From: Flagellimonas zhangzhouensis
Lineage (GTDB): Bacteria; Bacteroidota; Bacteroidia; Flavobacteriales; Flavobacteriaceae
Reading direction: 5' to 3'
NCBI RefSeq assembly: GCF_900102925.1
Contig: NZ_FNKI01000001.1
Coordinates: 62,001-126,000 of the forward strand
Length of the DNA stretch: 64,000 bases
Below the pieces are notes generated by a model. It worked only from the letters and a program-made list of their open reading frames with translations. It searched no databases and was not told the origin of the DNA. How positions within the stretch are numbered: the stretch's first letter is position 1; each line of letters begins with the position of its first letter. Below, in pieces: positions 27,783 through 37,107 of the stretch. The translations under genes and the position numbers were made by a program.

Positions 27783-29108
27783 TTAAAATTCTACATTAAG
27801 CAATTGCCCACTGATCTGCAGCATCTGCAGCTCGGCAATTTTAGCATTGTATTTTGCTTGACTTTTTGCCAACACAGCATTCAATAGGTTCAATTGTGCC
27901 TGTCTAAATTCAATGGAAGTAACCTGCCCCAATTTGTAACGTTCGTCGGTACGGTTAAAGTTGTTCATGTTGGTCTGAAGGTTCTTTTCCTGAACTTCCA
28001 ACACATACAAGGCATTGGTATAACTGTCCCAAGCATTTCTAATATCCCTTTCTACCTCCAGTTCTATCTGTTTTTTAGCAAGCTCCTGGTTTTCATAGGA
28101 TATTTTGGCATTTTTTACCGTGGTAATAGTTCTTCCGCCATCAAACAAATTCCAGCTTAAATTCACTGCACCCGTAACTCCATATGAAGTATTCTGTAGG
28201 GCGAATGCCAATGGACTATTGTTTGTTGATTCATTCCAACCGTAGGTTCCCGTTAAACCAATAGTGGGCAAATAACCACTTTTACTCGCTTTAAAATTGT
28301 AATCGCTAATGTTGATGGCCTTTTCAACAATCTGCATTCTCACATTGTTTTCCTTGGCTTCCAATTGCATGTTTTCCATTTGAAGGCCAGGCACAAAATT
28401 TACGGTGGTATCCGCTACAAATTGCGCTGAAAGATCTTGGTTCAGGATTAAATTTAAATCCCTCATGGTGTTTCGCAACAATTGTCTTGAGTTCAACAAA
28501 TTGATGCTGTCGGTATTGATATCCACCTCTGCATTCAATACATCCAAGCCTGTATTTTGTCCAAATTCAAATTGATACTTAGCACGCGTCAATCGGTCTT
28601 TTGAAATATCCAATGCTTGTTCCAATGTATTGGTCTGCTCTGTCAAACGGGCAGCCTCATAATACACCGAAAACAATTGAAGAATGGTTGTTTCAATAGT
28701 TTGTCTTACTTCCAATTCGGATTGTTGGGAGCGTTCTTTAAAACTCTTGTAATCGTAATACCTTCCCAATCCATCGAACAAAGTATAGTTAAGGCTTAAT
28801 GAGGCATTGTACCTTCTGGTTTCAGCTCCTTCGGCTGTTCTAGTGTCCCCATTGGCCAAAACCCCTTCAGAGTTTTGCTTATCGATGGTTCCGCCCGCAA
28901 CACCGTTTAGGGTTGGCAAATAACCAGAGTTTAATATTCCAGCGTTGTTTTCGTCTATGAGTTGGGTGTTCTTGGCAACCTGAATTCCCAAGTTGTTTTC
29001 CAACACCATATTGATGGCTTCCTGTTTTGTTAGTATTTGGTCTTGTGCCATAGCAAAAGGACCTACCAACATTAAAACTAAGATTGTAGTATAAAAAGTG
29101 TTTTTCAT
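27783..29108 (-). CDS. TolC-family outer-membrane efflux protein
   Basis: A 441-residue outer-membrane channel. The signal peptide ends near residue 22 (FAMAQDQ). Two homologous halves show the TolC/OEP heptad-rich helices (LTKQEAINMVLENNLGIQVAKN; ...AKYNAKIAELQMLQISGQL). It provides the exit duct for the RND pump encoded upstream. Its ATG overlaps the stop of the pump gene by one base (TAATG), a sign of translational coupling. Confidence 0.93.
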   Translation of the reverse strand: MKNTFYTTILVLMLVGPFAMAQDQILTKQEAINMVLENNLGIQVAKNTQLIDENNAGILNSGYLPTLNGVAGGTIDKQNSEGVLANGDTRTAEGAETRRYNASLSLNYTLFDGLGRYYDYKSFKERSQQSELEVRQTIETTILQLFSVYYEAARLTEQTNTLEQALDISKDRLTRAKYQFEFGQNTGLDVLNAEVDINTDSINLLNSRQLLRNTMRDLNLILNQDLSAQFVADTTVNFVPGLQMENMQLEAKENNVRMQIVEKAINISDYNFKASKSGYLPTIGLTGTYGWNESTNNSPLAFALQNTSYGVTGAVNLSWNLFDGGRTITTVKNAKISYENQELAKKQIELEVERDIRNAWDSYTNALYVLEVQEKNLQTNMNNFNRTDERYKLGQVTSIEFRQAQLNLLNAVLAKSQAKYNAKIAELQMLQISGQLLNVEF

Positions 29109-32100
29109 TATGCGGTCTCCTCTACAACTTTTGAAGTTTCGTGGTCGTCTTTTTCTGTGTCATTGTGGTAGCTGGCGCCATTGATTCCGACAAAATCATC
29201 TTCATTCATCTCCTCTTCTTCATGCTGTTCGCGAATAGCTCTTTCTACCTCTTCGGAAGTCACCTTTTCACCTGTCCACAAACGTTTTGCTCCCACTTTT
29301 ACGGCATTTCCAAAGGAAAGGAACAATGGCAGCATTAAAAGAGTTAGAACGGTTGCAAATGCAATACCATAGGCAATTGAGATGGCCATGGGCTTTAAAA
29401 ACTGCGCTTGACGGCTTTTCTCCAATAACAATGGTGCCAAACCTGCAATGGTTGTAACAGATGTTAGAAAGATGGCTCTAAAACGGGAACGACCAGCTTC
29501 ATATAAAGCATCGTTAAAGGTCATTCCATTACGTAGGTTGATATTAAACTTACCAATTAGTACCAAACCATCATTCACCATAATTCCAATCAAGGCGATA
29601 ATTCCTAGCATGGAAAGAATGTTGATTGGGAATCCGTGAATCCAATGTCCCCATGCAACGGCCGTTAAACTGAACGGCACCATTAAAATCAACAATAGTG
29701 GTTGGCTGATACTTCTGAACGTAAATGCAATGGTGATGAAAATTAGGAACAACACCACTGGGCCTACAAATCCAAGTGACCCGAACAATTTATTCGCTTC
29801 TCTATTTTGCCCTTCGTATGATGGACTAATAGATGGGTATTTGGAGGTGATATCTGGCATAACTTCAGACCTGATCCATGCCATGGCATCGGTTCCACTG
29901 GTTGTTTCTGGATTGGTTAGATCTGCGGATACTTGAATCTCCCTTCTTCCTTCCAAGTGGTTGATGGCCACATCCCCTCTTTCGATGGTATAGGTGGCAA
30001 TTTCTTTCAACGGGATTCGGTCACCACTAGGGGCCATGATCCGCATTTCATCCAAATCGGAAATGGACGATCTATTTTCTCTGTCGTAACGAACCCAAAC
30101 ACGAATTTCATCCTGTCCTCTTTGAAAACGTTGCGCTTGTGCCCCAAAGAATCCTGATCTTACCTGATTCATTACGGTACGAAGGTCCAATCCCAACAAA
30201 TAGGCATTTTCCTTAAGCTGCAAACGGATTTCCTTGATACCTGCAGGGTCGTTATCAGTAACATCCTTAAGGTTGGAATTACTCAACATGGCCTGCTTCA
30301 ATTCTTCTTTGGCAGCTTTAAGTTCTTGAATATTGTTCCCCAAAAGTGAAACAGAAACTGGACTTCCTCCAAAGTTTCCTCCTGAGCCATAGATCAAACT
30401 TTCAACTCCAGCCACTGGCCCCACCAATTCTCGAAGACGACTGGTTACCATATCTGAACGAATCCCATCTGGGCGTTCTTCCCCTGGCAAGAGGTTGATC
30501 TGCAATCGGGCAGATGAGGAACCTGGACCCAAATTTTTAATCATGTTCACAAAGAGCATTTTGTCCATACCTTGAAGGTATTTATCGGTCAGCTCTTGGT
30601 TCACGATTCTGGCATTATCTTGTATTAAACTGATAATGGAATCAGTTACTTTTTCGTTGGTACCATTTGGCATGGTCAACTCTATGGAAACTTGATCACT
30701 AGCAACCATTGGGAAAAATGAGGTACGTATAACTCCTCCTCCGATTGACCCTAAGGTTAATACCAATCCCATAAAGAATAGGGAAAAGGTCAAAACTTTA
30801 TATTTGAGTGTAAAGTGCAACGCAGGTGCATACCATTTATCCCTCATAAAGTTCATAATGTTATCACCCATCTTATTAATTACCCTCAACTTGGCAAATA
30901 CACTTGCTATTCCTGTTTTGGGCTTATCACTTTGTGGATGCAACGCTTTGGAGTGCGCTAAGTGAGCTGGTAATATGATCAAGGCTTCCACTAAGGAGAC
31001 GACCAGCGTTAAAATTACGATCACCGAGACTTCACTAAAGAATTCCCCAATCCTACTGTCTAGGTGCAAGAAAATGGAAAAAGCCAAAATAGTGGTGATA
31101 ATTGCAGAAAGAATCGGAGGAATCACTTCCATGGTTCCATCCAAAGCTGCTCTTACGGGTGATTTTCCATCTTCATAATGCTGATAGATATTCTCCGCAA
31201 TCACAATACCATCATCCACCAGAATACCAATCACAATAATCATCCCGAACAAGGACAAAACATTTATGGTCACATTGAACAATGGGGCAAAAATGAACAT
31301 CCCCAAAAATGCAATGGGCAATCCAAAGGCTACCCAAAATGCCAATCTCGTGTTCAAGAACAGGGATAGGAATATTAGAACCAAAATCATACCGACAATC
31401 GCGTTCTCGGTAAGTAGTTGGGTTCTTTGGGTCAGGGTGATGGAACGATCATCAATAATATCCAATTTTACATTGGTGTAACGCTCGTTAAAATCTTCGA
31501 TATATTCCTTAACTCTATCCGAAGATTCCAAAAGGTCTTCGGTATTTGTACTGGTAATCGTAATGTTAACCGCTAACTCATCATTAAAATATGATGCATT
31601 TGGTGTTTCTGAAAAACGATCTCTAATGGTAGCAACATCCATCAATCGCACTGAACGGCCATCTGAATCACCACGAACCACGATATGGGAAAGTTCATCC
31701 CCATAATAGGAACGATTGTTCGCACGAATCAAATATTCTTCGGTAGAAGTTTTAATGTTACCCCCAGTTACCAAAATATTTGCGTTGGCAACGGCGGTGG
31801 CCACTTCATTGAACGAAAGGTTATAGGCCAATAAACGATCTTCGTCAACGGCTATCTCAATTTCCTCATCGGGATATCCTGCCACTTGAATCTGGGAAAT
31901 CCCATCAATGGCACGTAAATCGTTCTCTATTTGTCTTCCTATTTGTTTAAGGGTAGCCAATGGAATGTCTTTTCCACTTACCGCAAAACTAATAGTAGGC
32001 CTTACAGGTTCTTGTTTTGCTACAACCAAAGGTTCCATACCCGTTGGGAAGGTTGGCACCCTATCCACAGCATTTTTAACTTCGAGTAGCATAAAATCAA

Positions 32101-32404
32101 CGTCGCGATCTTTTTCGATCTCAACATTAATGGTACCGCTATTTTCCCTTGAAGTGGAAGTAACCCTTTCTACCCCCTGCAATCCTTTAAGGTTGTCCTC
32201 GATCTTGAGCACAATCCCTTCTTCAATTTCTTGGGGCGAAGCACCAGGATAGGTAATGGTAATTGAAATATTTCGGGCTTCGTTCAATGGAAAGAACGAA
32301 GATTTTAGGGAAAGCATACCCACAATACCAAATACAACGAATGCCAAAATAAAGACATTCACTGCCATGTGGTATTTAATAAAATACGCAATTAGTTTTC
32401 TCAC
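29108..32404 (-). CDS. RND efflux pump, inner-membrane permease
   Basis: A 1098-residue RND permease with 12 helices and two large periplasmic loops. The TM4 proton-relay pair is present (GILVDDGIVIAENIYQ). In TM10 the segment IALIGIMVNDGLVLIGKFN has Asn-Asp where AcrB has the relay Lys940-Asn941. The cytoplasmic C-terminal tail is long and acidic. It works with the adaptor upstream (12-base gap) and TolC downstream (1-base overlap). No metal-site signature is seen, so organic substrates are likely, but the substrate is unknown. Confidence 0.93.
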   Translation of the reverse strand: MRKLIAYFIKYHMAVNVFILAFVVFGIVGMLSLKSSFFPLNEARNISITITYPGASPQEIEEGIVLKIEDNLKGLQGVERVTSTSRENSGTINVEIEKDRDVDFMLLEVKNAVDRVPTFPTGMEPLVVAKQEPVRPTISFAVSGKDIPLATLKQIGRQIENDLRAIDGISQIQVAGYPDEEIEIAVDEDRLLAYNLSFNEVATAVANANILVTGGNIKTSTEEYLIRANNRSYYGDELSHIVVRGDSDGRSVRLMDVATIRDRFSETPNASYFNDELAVNITITSTNTEDLLESSDRVKEYIEDFNERYTNVKLDIIDDRSITLTQRTQLLTENAIVGMILVLIFLSLFLNTRLAFWVAFGLPIAFLGMFIFAPLFNVTINVLSLFGMIIVIGILVDDGIVIAENIYQHYEDGKSPVRAALDGTMEVIPPILSAIITTILAFSIFLHLDSRIGEFFSEVSVIVILTLVVSLVEALIILPAHLAHSKALHPQSDKPKTGIASVFAKLRVINKMGDNIMNFMRDKWYAPALHFTLKYKVLTFSLFFMGLVLTLGSIGGGVIRTSFFPMVASDQVSIELTMPNGTNEKVTDSIISLIQDNARIVNQELTDKYLQGMDKMLFVNMIKNLGPGSSSARLQINLLPGEERPDGIRSDMVTSRLRELVGPVAGVESLIYGSGGNFGGSPVSVSLLGNNIQELKAAKEELKQAMLSNSNLKDVTDNDPAGIKEIRLQLKENAYLLGLDLRTVMNQVRSGFFGAQAQRFQRGQDEIRVWVRYDRENRSSISDLDEMRIMAPSGDRIPLKEIATYTIERGDVAINHLEGRREIQVSADLTNPETTSGTDAMAWIRSEVMPDITSKYPSISPSYEGQNREANKLFGSLGFVGPVVLFLIFITIAFTFRSISQPLLLILMVPFSLTAVAWGHWIHGFPINILSMLGIIALIGIMVNDGLVLIGKFNINLRNGMTFNDALYEAGRSRFRAIFLTSVTTIAGLAPLLLEKSRQAQFLKPMAISIAYGIAFATVLTLLMLPLFLSFGNAVKVGAKRLWTGEKVTSEEVERAIREQHEEEEMNEDDFVGINGASYHNDTEKDDHETSKVVEETA

Positions 32405-32416
32405 AGTGCTGTTTTT

Positions 32417-33538
32417 TTAGGATTTACTTTCGTCGTATATCTTCACTAACATGCCTGCATATGCACCAGTCATAGGTCGTGATACGATCACTTCTCCATC
32501 GGGAACATTCTTAAGCACTACTGTTCTATCCGTAAAATAAACAGGGTTCACATCCATTAGATCCAAAATGGAGTCCTTAACCACAAAGATTTGGTTGTTG
32601 TCCAATAATAAAGATCTATTTATTTCGATGGCGTCGGTTTCTTCCCTAGCCTCCAATTTGGCTTCTAGGTATTGACCTTCTTTAAGATTCTCGCCACTTA
32701 CTTCTATAAAAACGGTAATGGTCTGTGAAGCTTGGTCCACTCGCCCATTTACACGAATTACTTCTCCAGTGTAGGTTTTTGTGCCATCCAAATTGGCCAA
32801 CTCCACTTTTCGTCCCACTCGCAACACATCACCATAGGTTTTACTAACTGATACTTCAAGTTCGTAAACTCCAGTATTGATGAATTCACCCAACTTTTGC
32901 CCTGAACGAATCAAAGTTCCTTCGGTTACCAAAGCTTCGGCCAAAACGCCATCAAAAGGAGCAGTTATAGTGTGCTTGGAGAGTCTTGACTCCAAATTCT
33001 TTACATTATAATAATTGGAAATGATTTGACGACCTGAAATAAAGAACTTTTCCTTTTCTGAATCCATTTTAGGAAGCGTGGGAGTAGTTTTTTCCAAATC
33101 GAAACCATTCAAATAGGTTTGCCATTTGGGGTAAATTTCAGGGTAATCCAATCGTAAATCCGCCATTATGGAAGTTAGCAGATTGTACAGATTACTCTTT
33201 GCTGCTTGTACGGATGCGTAGTATTCGTTTTCGTCAATGCGAATTAAGGTTTGTCCTGCTCTGTATTCCTGTCCAGCTCTGAACAATTTGCTTCCAGGTC
33301 TAAAAACCCCTTGAACTTCAGAATAAAGCTCCACACGTTTTTTGGCATTCAAATTTCCATTGGCTGGCACTACGATAGGAACAGTGCCGTTGGAAACCGT
33401 ATCGACAAATACAGTTTTGACCACTTTTTGAGCTTGCGGCCTTCGCATATCCCTGCTTCCTGCAATTAAACCTGCAAAATAGAGGGAAACAAATATAATG
33501 ACACCACCAGCAAGTGCCGATATGATTAGTTTTCGCAT
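32417..33538 (-). CDS. RND efflux periplasmic adaptor (membrane fusion protein)
   Basis: A 373-residue HlyD/AcrA-type adaptor. An N-terminal membrane anchor (SALAGGVIIFVSLYFAGLIAG) is followed by a lipoyl/barrel-sandwich half (RVELYSEVQGVF), a helical hairpin, the second lipoyl half (ITAPFDGVLAEALVTEGTLIRSG, about 195-217, given in part) and a beta-barrel. It bridges the pump and TolC. As first gene of the operon it has an exact -7 promoter box 25 bases upstream. Confidence 0.92.
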   Translation of the reverse strand: MRKLIISALAGGVIIFVSLYFAGLIAGSRDMRRPQAQKVVKTVFVDTVSNGTVPIVVPANGNLNAKKRVELYSEVQGVFRPGSKLFRAGQEYRAGQTLIRIDENEYYASVQAAKSNLYNLLTSIMADLRLDYPEIYPKWQTYLNGFDLEKTTPTLPKMDSEKEKFFISGRQIISNYYNVKNLESRLSKHTITAPFDGVLAEALVTEGTLIRSGQKLGEFINTGVYELEVSVSKTYGDVLRVGRKVELANLDGTKTYTGEVIRVNGRVDQASQTITVFIEVSGENLKEGQYLEAKLEAREETDAIEINRSLLLDNNQIFVVKDSILDLMDVNPVYFTDRTVVLKNVPDGEVIVSRPMTGAYAGMLVKIYDESKS

Positions 33539-33562
33539 TGGTTTAGTTAATTAATGACGCTG

Positions 33563-33570
33563 CAAATCTA
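33563..33570 (-). promoter_or_regulatory. -7 promoter box of the RND efflux operon
   Basis: TAGATTTG on the minus strand matches TAnnTTTG exactly and lies 24 bases ahead of the adaptor ATG. No clear TTG -33 element is at the standard distance. Confidence 0.45.
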
Positions 33571-33633
33571 TTTCCTACATTTTTTAGAATGGTTAAATAT
33601 TTCATAAAATCCCCTTTAAACTTGGTCAAATAC

Positions 33634-33660
33634 AAAAAGGGGCCCCTAAACGGCAGCCCC
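33634..33660 (-). terminator. Probable terminator of the LRR gene
   Basis: On the minus strand a GGGGC ... GCCCC stem with an 11-12-base loop is followed by five T. It is weaker than other terminators in the window. Confidence 0.55.
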
Positions 33661-33694
33661 AAACCAGACAAACTAAATTGATAACTAACTACTC

Positions 33695-34588
33695 TTATTC
33701 GTTTTCATCGTTCTCATCGTCCTCGAATTTGGTATCTGCCATTCGGGTACGCTCGAATTGAATTTCTTTAAACTTGGGATCGAAGGACTTATCATCGGAA
33801 TCGAATACCAAAAGTTCTCGGGTATTCATATGTTGTAGTCCTGTAAATGAATTGAATCGATTGTTTTGCAATTGAAGTATTTGCAAACTGGCCAATTGTC
33901 CAAATTCTTGCGGAATTTCACCACCCAATTGATTATTGGCCAATACCAATTCTTTAAGTTCTCCTAATTTTCCTATTTCTGATGGAATCTCTCCTTCTAA
34001 ATTATTTTCAAAAAGTCCTAAGGCTTGCAACTTGGTCAGGTTCCCAATTGATTTTGGAATGATACCCTTAAGGTTATTACTGGAAAGGTTCAGTTCTTTT
34101 AAATTGGTAAGTGATCCAAAGCCTTCTGGTATAGGTCCACTTAAAAAGTTATTGAACATGGAAAAGGTTTCCAGTTCTTTCATCTGGCCCACTTCTTCAG
34201 GAAGTGCTCCTTTTATACGATTCATTTCCAATCGAAGTACTTTCACTTTTTCCAACTTTACAATATCCTTTGGCAAAACTCCCGTGATATTATTAAAAGC
34301 AAGGTTTAACTCAGTAAGGTATTTTAGCTTACCGATACTTTCTGGCAAAACCCCTTCAAGGTTGTTCATAAAAAGGGTGATTCCTACAACATGACCATCC
34401 TTTACTTGAACACCTTTCCAAGTTTCAATAGGGGCATTCAAATCCCAAGTAACTTTCCATTGTTCACCATGGGTACTATTGTAAAGGTCCAATAGTGCTT
34501 CTTTTTCAGCACGGGTTACTTGTCCTTTAGGCTCTGAAGCTTGTAAGGATGTAACCAATAAAAAGAAGAAAATTACGAATCGAATCAT
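33695..34588 (-). CDS. Secreted leucine-rich-repeat protein
   Basis: A 297-residue exported protein with a signal peptide (IRFVIFFFLLVTSLQA). An N-terminal cap resembles that of plant-type LRR proteins (EKEALLDLYNSTHGEQW). About eight repeats of the plant-like pattern LxxLxLxxNxLxGxIPxxIGxL follow (about residues 75-245), and the C-terminus is highly acidic (EDDENDENE). Such proteins bind other proteins or surfaces; no enzyme motif is seen. It has its own promoter and probable terminator, so it is monocistronic. Confidence 0.85.
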   Translation of the reverse strand: MIRFVIFFFLLVTSLQASEPKGQVTRAEKEALLDLYNSTHGEQWKVTWDLNAPIETWKGVQVKDGHVVGITLFMNNLEGVLPESIGKLKYLTELNLAFNNITGVLPKDIVKLEKVKVLRLEMNRIKGALPEEVGQMKELETFSMFNNFLSGPIPEGFGSLTNLKELNLSSNNLKGIIPKSIGNLTKLQALGLFENNLEGEIPSEIGKLGELKELVLANNQLGGEIPQEFGQLASLQILQLQNNRFNSFTGLQHMNTRELLVFDSDDKSFDPKFKEIQFERTRMADTKFEDDENDENE

Positions 34589-34621
34589 GAATTACTTATT
34601 TGGTTGTAAGGAATTTACTTA

Positions 34622-34653
34622 CAAAGTAACATGAAGTCGAAAAAACCTACAAA
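34622..34653 (-). promoter_or_regulatory. Promoter of the LRR gene
   Basis: On the minus strand TTTG (34653-34650), a 20-base spacer and TTACTTTG (34629-34622), one mismatch to TAnnTTTG. It sits 33 bases ahead of the ATG. Confidence 0.5.
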
Positions 34654-34725
34654 TATTATCGACGAATATGCCCGAAAATGTTGTGAACCAGTAAAAAAGC
34701 GTGGTCAAAAATGTAGGAAAAGGCT

Positions 34726-36639
34726 TTAGCCCAATGATTCCAGTTCGTGCGAGATGGTTTCCCAGTCACCCATTAGGGTTTCCAATTCCTTCTTTTTCTT
34801 CTGGTAGCCATCAAAAAATCCCTTTTTAGCGATGGTGGCATCGTAGTCCAAAAGCAGTTCGTGGTCGATTTCAGCAATCTCTTTTTCCAATTGTGAAATG
34901 CGCTTTTCCACTCCGCTTAATCTATTTTTTAAGGACTTTAATTTCTTTTGGGTTTGATAGTCGTTTTCTTTGGGTTTTTCAACAATCTTTTCTTCTTGCT
35001 TCTTTTCTCCTTTTTCAACGCTTCGGAAATCTTCTACCTGACGTTGCTCCAGATAAAAATCAATATCACCCAAATATTCTTTAATGTTTCCATCCTTGAA
35101 CTCATAAACCCTATCGGTCAGTCCTTGTAGAAAGTCCCTATCGTGGGAAACTAGAATCAAAGTACCTTCAAAGTTTTGCAATGCCTGTTTCAACACATTC
35201 TTGGATTGAATATCCAAGTGGTTTGTAGGTTCATCCATCACAAGCACATTGAAAGGCTGCAACAACATTTTGGCCAAAGCCAAACGGTTTCTCTCCCCTC
35301 CAGAAAGTACCTTTACGTATTTATCCACCTCTTCCCCTCTAAACAAAAAGGAACCTAGAATATCCCTAACCTTGCTACGGTTTTGTTCATTGGCTTCATC
35401 GATCATGGTATCCAGAACAGTTTTGGAACCATCTAGGTACTCTGCTTGGTTTTGCGCAAAATATCCTACGTGTACATTATGGCCTATTTTAAGATTGCCG
35501 CCATGTTCCAACTCTCCAACCATTATCTTGGCCAAAGTGGTTTTACCTTGTCCATTTTGCCCCACAAATGCGGTCTTGCTCCCACGTTCGATCAATAAAT
35601 TGATTTGCTCCAGTACTTTTTTTGATCCATAGCTTTTAGAGATACCATCCAACTCAGCAATTACCTTTCCTGGATTTACGGAAACGGGAAAACGAACATT
35701 CATTACGCTATTGTCCTCCTCATCCACTTCGATTCGGTCAATTTTATCCAGTTTTTTAATCAGCGATTGTGCCATTGAAGCCTTGCTGGATTTGGCTCGG
35801 AACTTTTCAATGAGTCGTTCGGTCTGCTGAATTTGCTTTTCTTGGTTTTTTTGGGCACTGAGCTGCTGCTCCATGATTTCCTTTCTGTGCGACAAAAATT
35901 TGGTGTAGGGTTTATTGTAATCGTATATCCTTCCCAACGAAATTTGGATGGTACGGTTGGTCACATTGTCCAAAAACATTTTATCGTGGGAAACGATTAC
36001 CACTGCTCCAGAATAATTGTTCAAAAACTGCTCCAACCAAATAATGGATTCGATATCCAAGTGGTTGGTTGGCTCATCCAGCAACAACACATCGTTGTTT
36101 TGAAGTAGAAGTTTGGCCAACTCAATTCGCATTCGCCATCCCCCAGAAAAGGTATCGGTAAGTTTATTGAAATCTTCCCTTTTAAATCCAAGTCCCAACA
36201 ATACTTTTTCGGTGTCTCCTTGATAGTTGTACCCACCTAAAATCTCATAGTGATGGGTAACATCATTCAGGTCGACCATTAATTTGTGATAGCCATCACT
36301 TTCATAATCGGTACGCTCGGCCAATCCTGTGTTGATCTCGTCCAGTTTTTGCTCCAGCGCCTTTATTTCTGTAAAAGCTTGGTAGGATTCTTCCAAAACG
36401 GTACGTCCCTGTTCAAAATCGATATCCTGTTTTAGAAAACCAATTTTAATGTCCTTTTCCACTGCGATGGTTCCTTCATCCAAGGGCATTTCTTTGGAAA
36501 GCAATTTGAGCATAGTGGATTTACCAGCTCCATTTTTTCCAATGAGACCCACCCTATCGCCCCCATTTAAGCGATATGAGATTTCCTCGAACAAATATTC
36601 ACCTCCAAAGGCTACTGAAAGATTATGGACATTTAGCAT
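34726..36639 (-). CDS. ABC-F family ATPase
   Basis: A 637-residue soluble protein with two ABC domains in one chain and no membrane part. First domain: Walker A G34-KNGAGKST, signature FSGGWRMRIELAK, Walker B LLLDEPTNHLD. Second domain: GQNGQGKTT, LSGGERNRLALAK, LVMDEPTNHLD. A charged coiled-coil C-terminus (about 545-637) follows, as in Uup-type members. ABC-F proteins act on the ribosome, in translation rescue or quality control and sometimes in antibiotic resistance. Which of these applies cannot be told here. It is divergent from the DUF983 gene. Confidence 0.93.
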   Translation of the reverse strand: MLNVHNLSVAFGGEYLFEEISYRLNGGDRVGLIGKNGAGKSTMLKLLSKEMPLDEGTIAVEKDIKIGFLKQDIDFEQGRTVLEESYQAFTEIKALEQKLDEINTGLAERTDYESDGYHKLMVDLNDVTHHYEILGGYNYQGDTEKVLLGLGFKREDFNKLTDTFSGGWRMRIELAKLLLQNNDVLLLDEPTNHLDIESIIWLEQFLNNYSGAVVIVSHDKMFLDNVTNRTIQISLGRIYDYNKPYTKFLSHRKEIMEQQLSAQKNQEKQIQQTERLIEKFRAKSSKASMAQSLIKKLDKIDRIEVDEEDNSVMNVRFPVSVNPGKVIAELDGISKSYGSKKVLEQINLLIERGSKTAFVGQNGQGKTTLAKIMVGELEHGGNLKIGHNVHVGYFAQNQAEYLDGSKTVLDTMIDEANEQNRSKVRDILGSFLFRGEEVDKYVKVLSGGERNRLALAKMLLQPFNVLVMDEPTNHLDIQSKNVLKQALQNFEGTLILVSHDRDFLQGLTDRVYEFKDGNIKEYLGDIDFYLEQRQVEDFRSVEKGEKKQEEKIVEKPKENDYQTQKKLKSLKNRLSGVEKRISQLEKEIAEIDHELLLDYDATIAKKGFFDGYQKKKKELETLMGDWETISHELESLG

Positions 36640-36705
36640 TTTATGTGACTTGAATTACATAAGAAGACGGCTCGAATCTTTACTTTTACGCAAAAATCGG
36701 TGCAA

Positions 36706-37107
36706 ATGTTAAAAAAAGGAACCAAACTGTACAGTATTTTAACAGGAAGTTGTCCTAGATGCCAAGAGGAGAGCATGTACGAAACCTCAAATCCGTATGC
36801 GTTGTCCAAAATTTTTAAGATGAATGAAAGGTGTTCGCACTGCGACCTGAAATACAAGATTGAGCCTTCTTTCTTTTATGGCGCCATGTATGTGAGTTAT
36901 GGTGTTGGTATTGCTTTTGCAGTCGCTGCTTTTGTTATTTCCTTTTTATTTTTCGGCACCACTTTGATCAATACCTTTATCGCCATTGTTGCAACATTGA
37001 TTGGGTTTATGCCCGTAATTATTCGATTGTCGCGTAATATTTGGATCAATTTCTTTGTGAAATATGACCCGAGTGCTGTAAAACAACACCAAACCGTTAA
37101 GGGTTAG
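36706..37107 (+). CDS. DUF983 membrane protein
   Basis: A 133-residue protein with two CxxC pairs near the N-terminus (C16-PRC19 and the RCSHC segment) and two membrane helices (about 55-80 and 85-107). This is the DUF983 layout; function is unknown. ATG 36706 (MLKKGTKLYS) is preferred to the GTG two codons earlier. Its stop overlaps the stop of the convergent oxidoreductase gene. Confidence 0.87.
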   Translation: MLKKGTKLYSILTGSCPRCQEESMYETSNPYALSKIFKMNERCSHCDLKYKIEPSFFYGAMYVSYGVGIAFAVAAFVISFLFFGTTLINTFIAIVATLIGFMPVIIRLSRNIWINFFVKYDPSAVKQHQTVKG

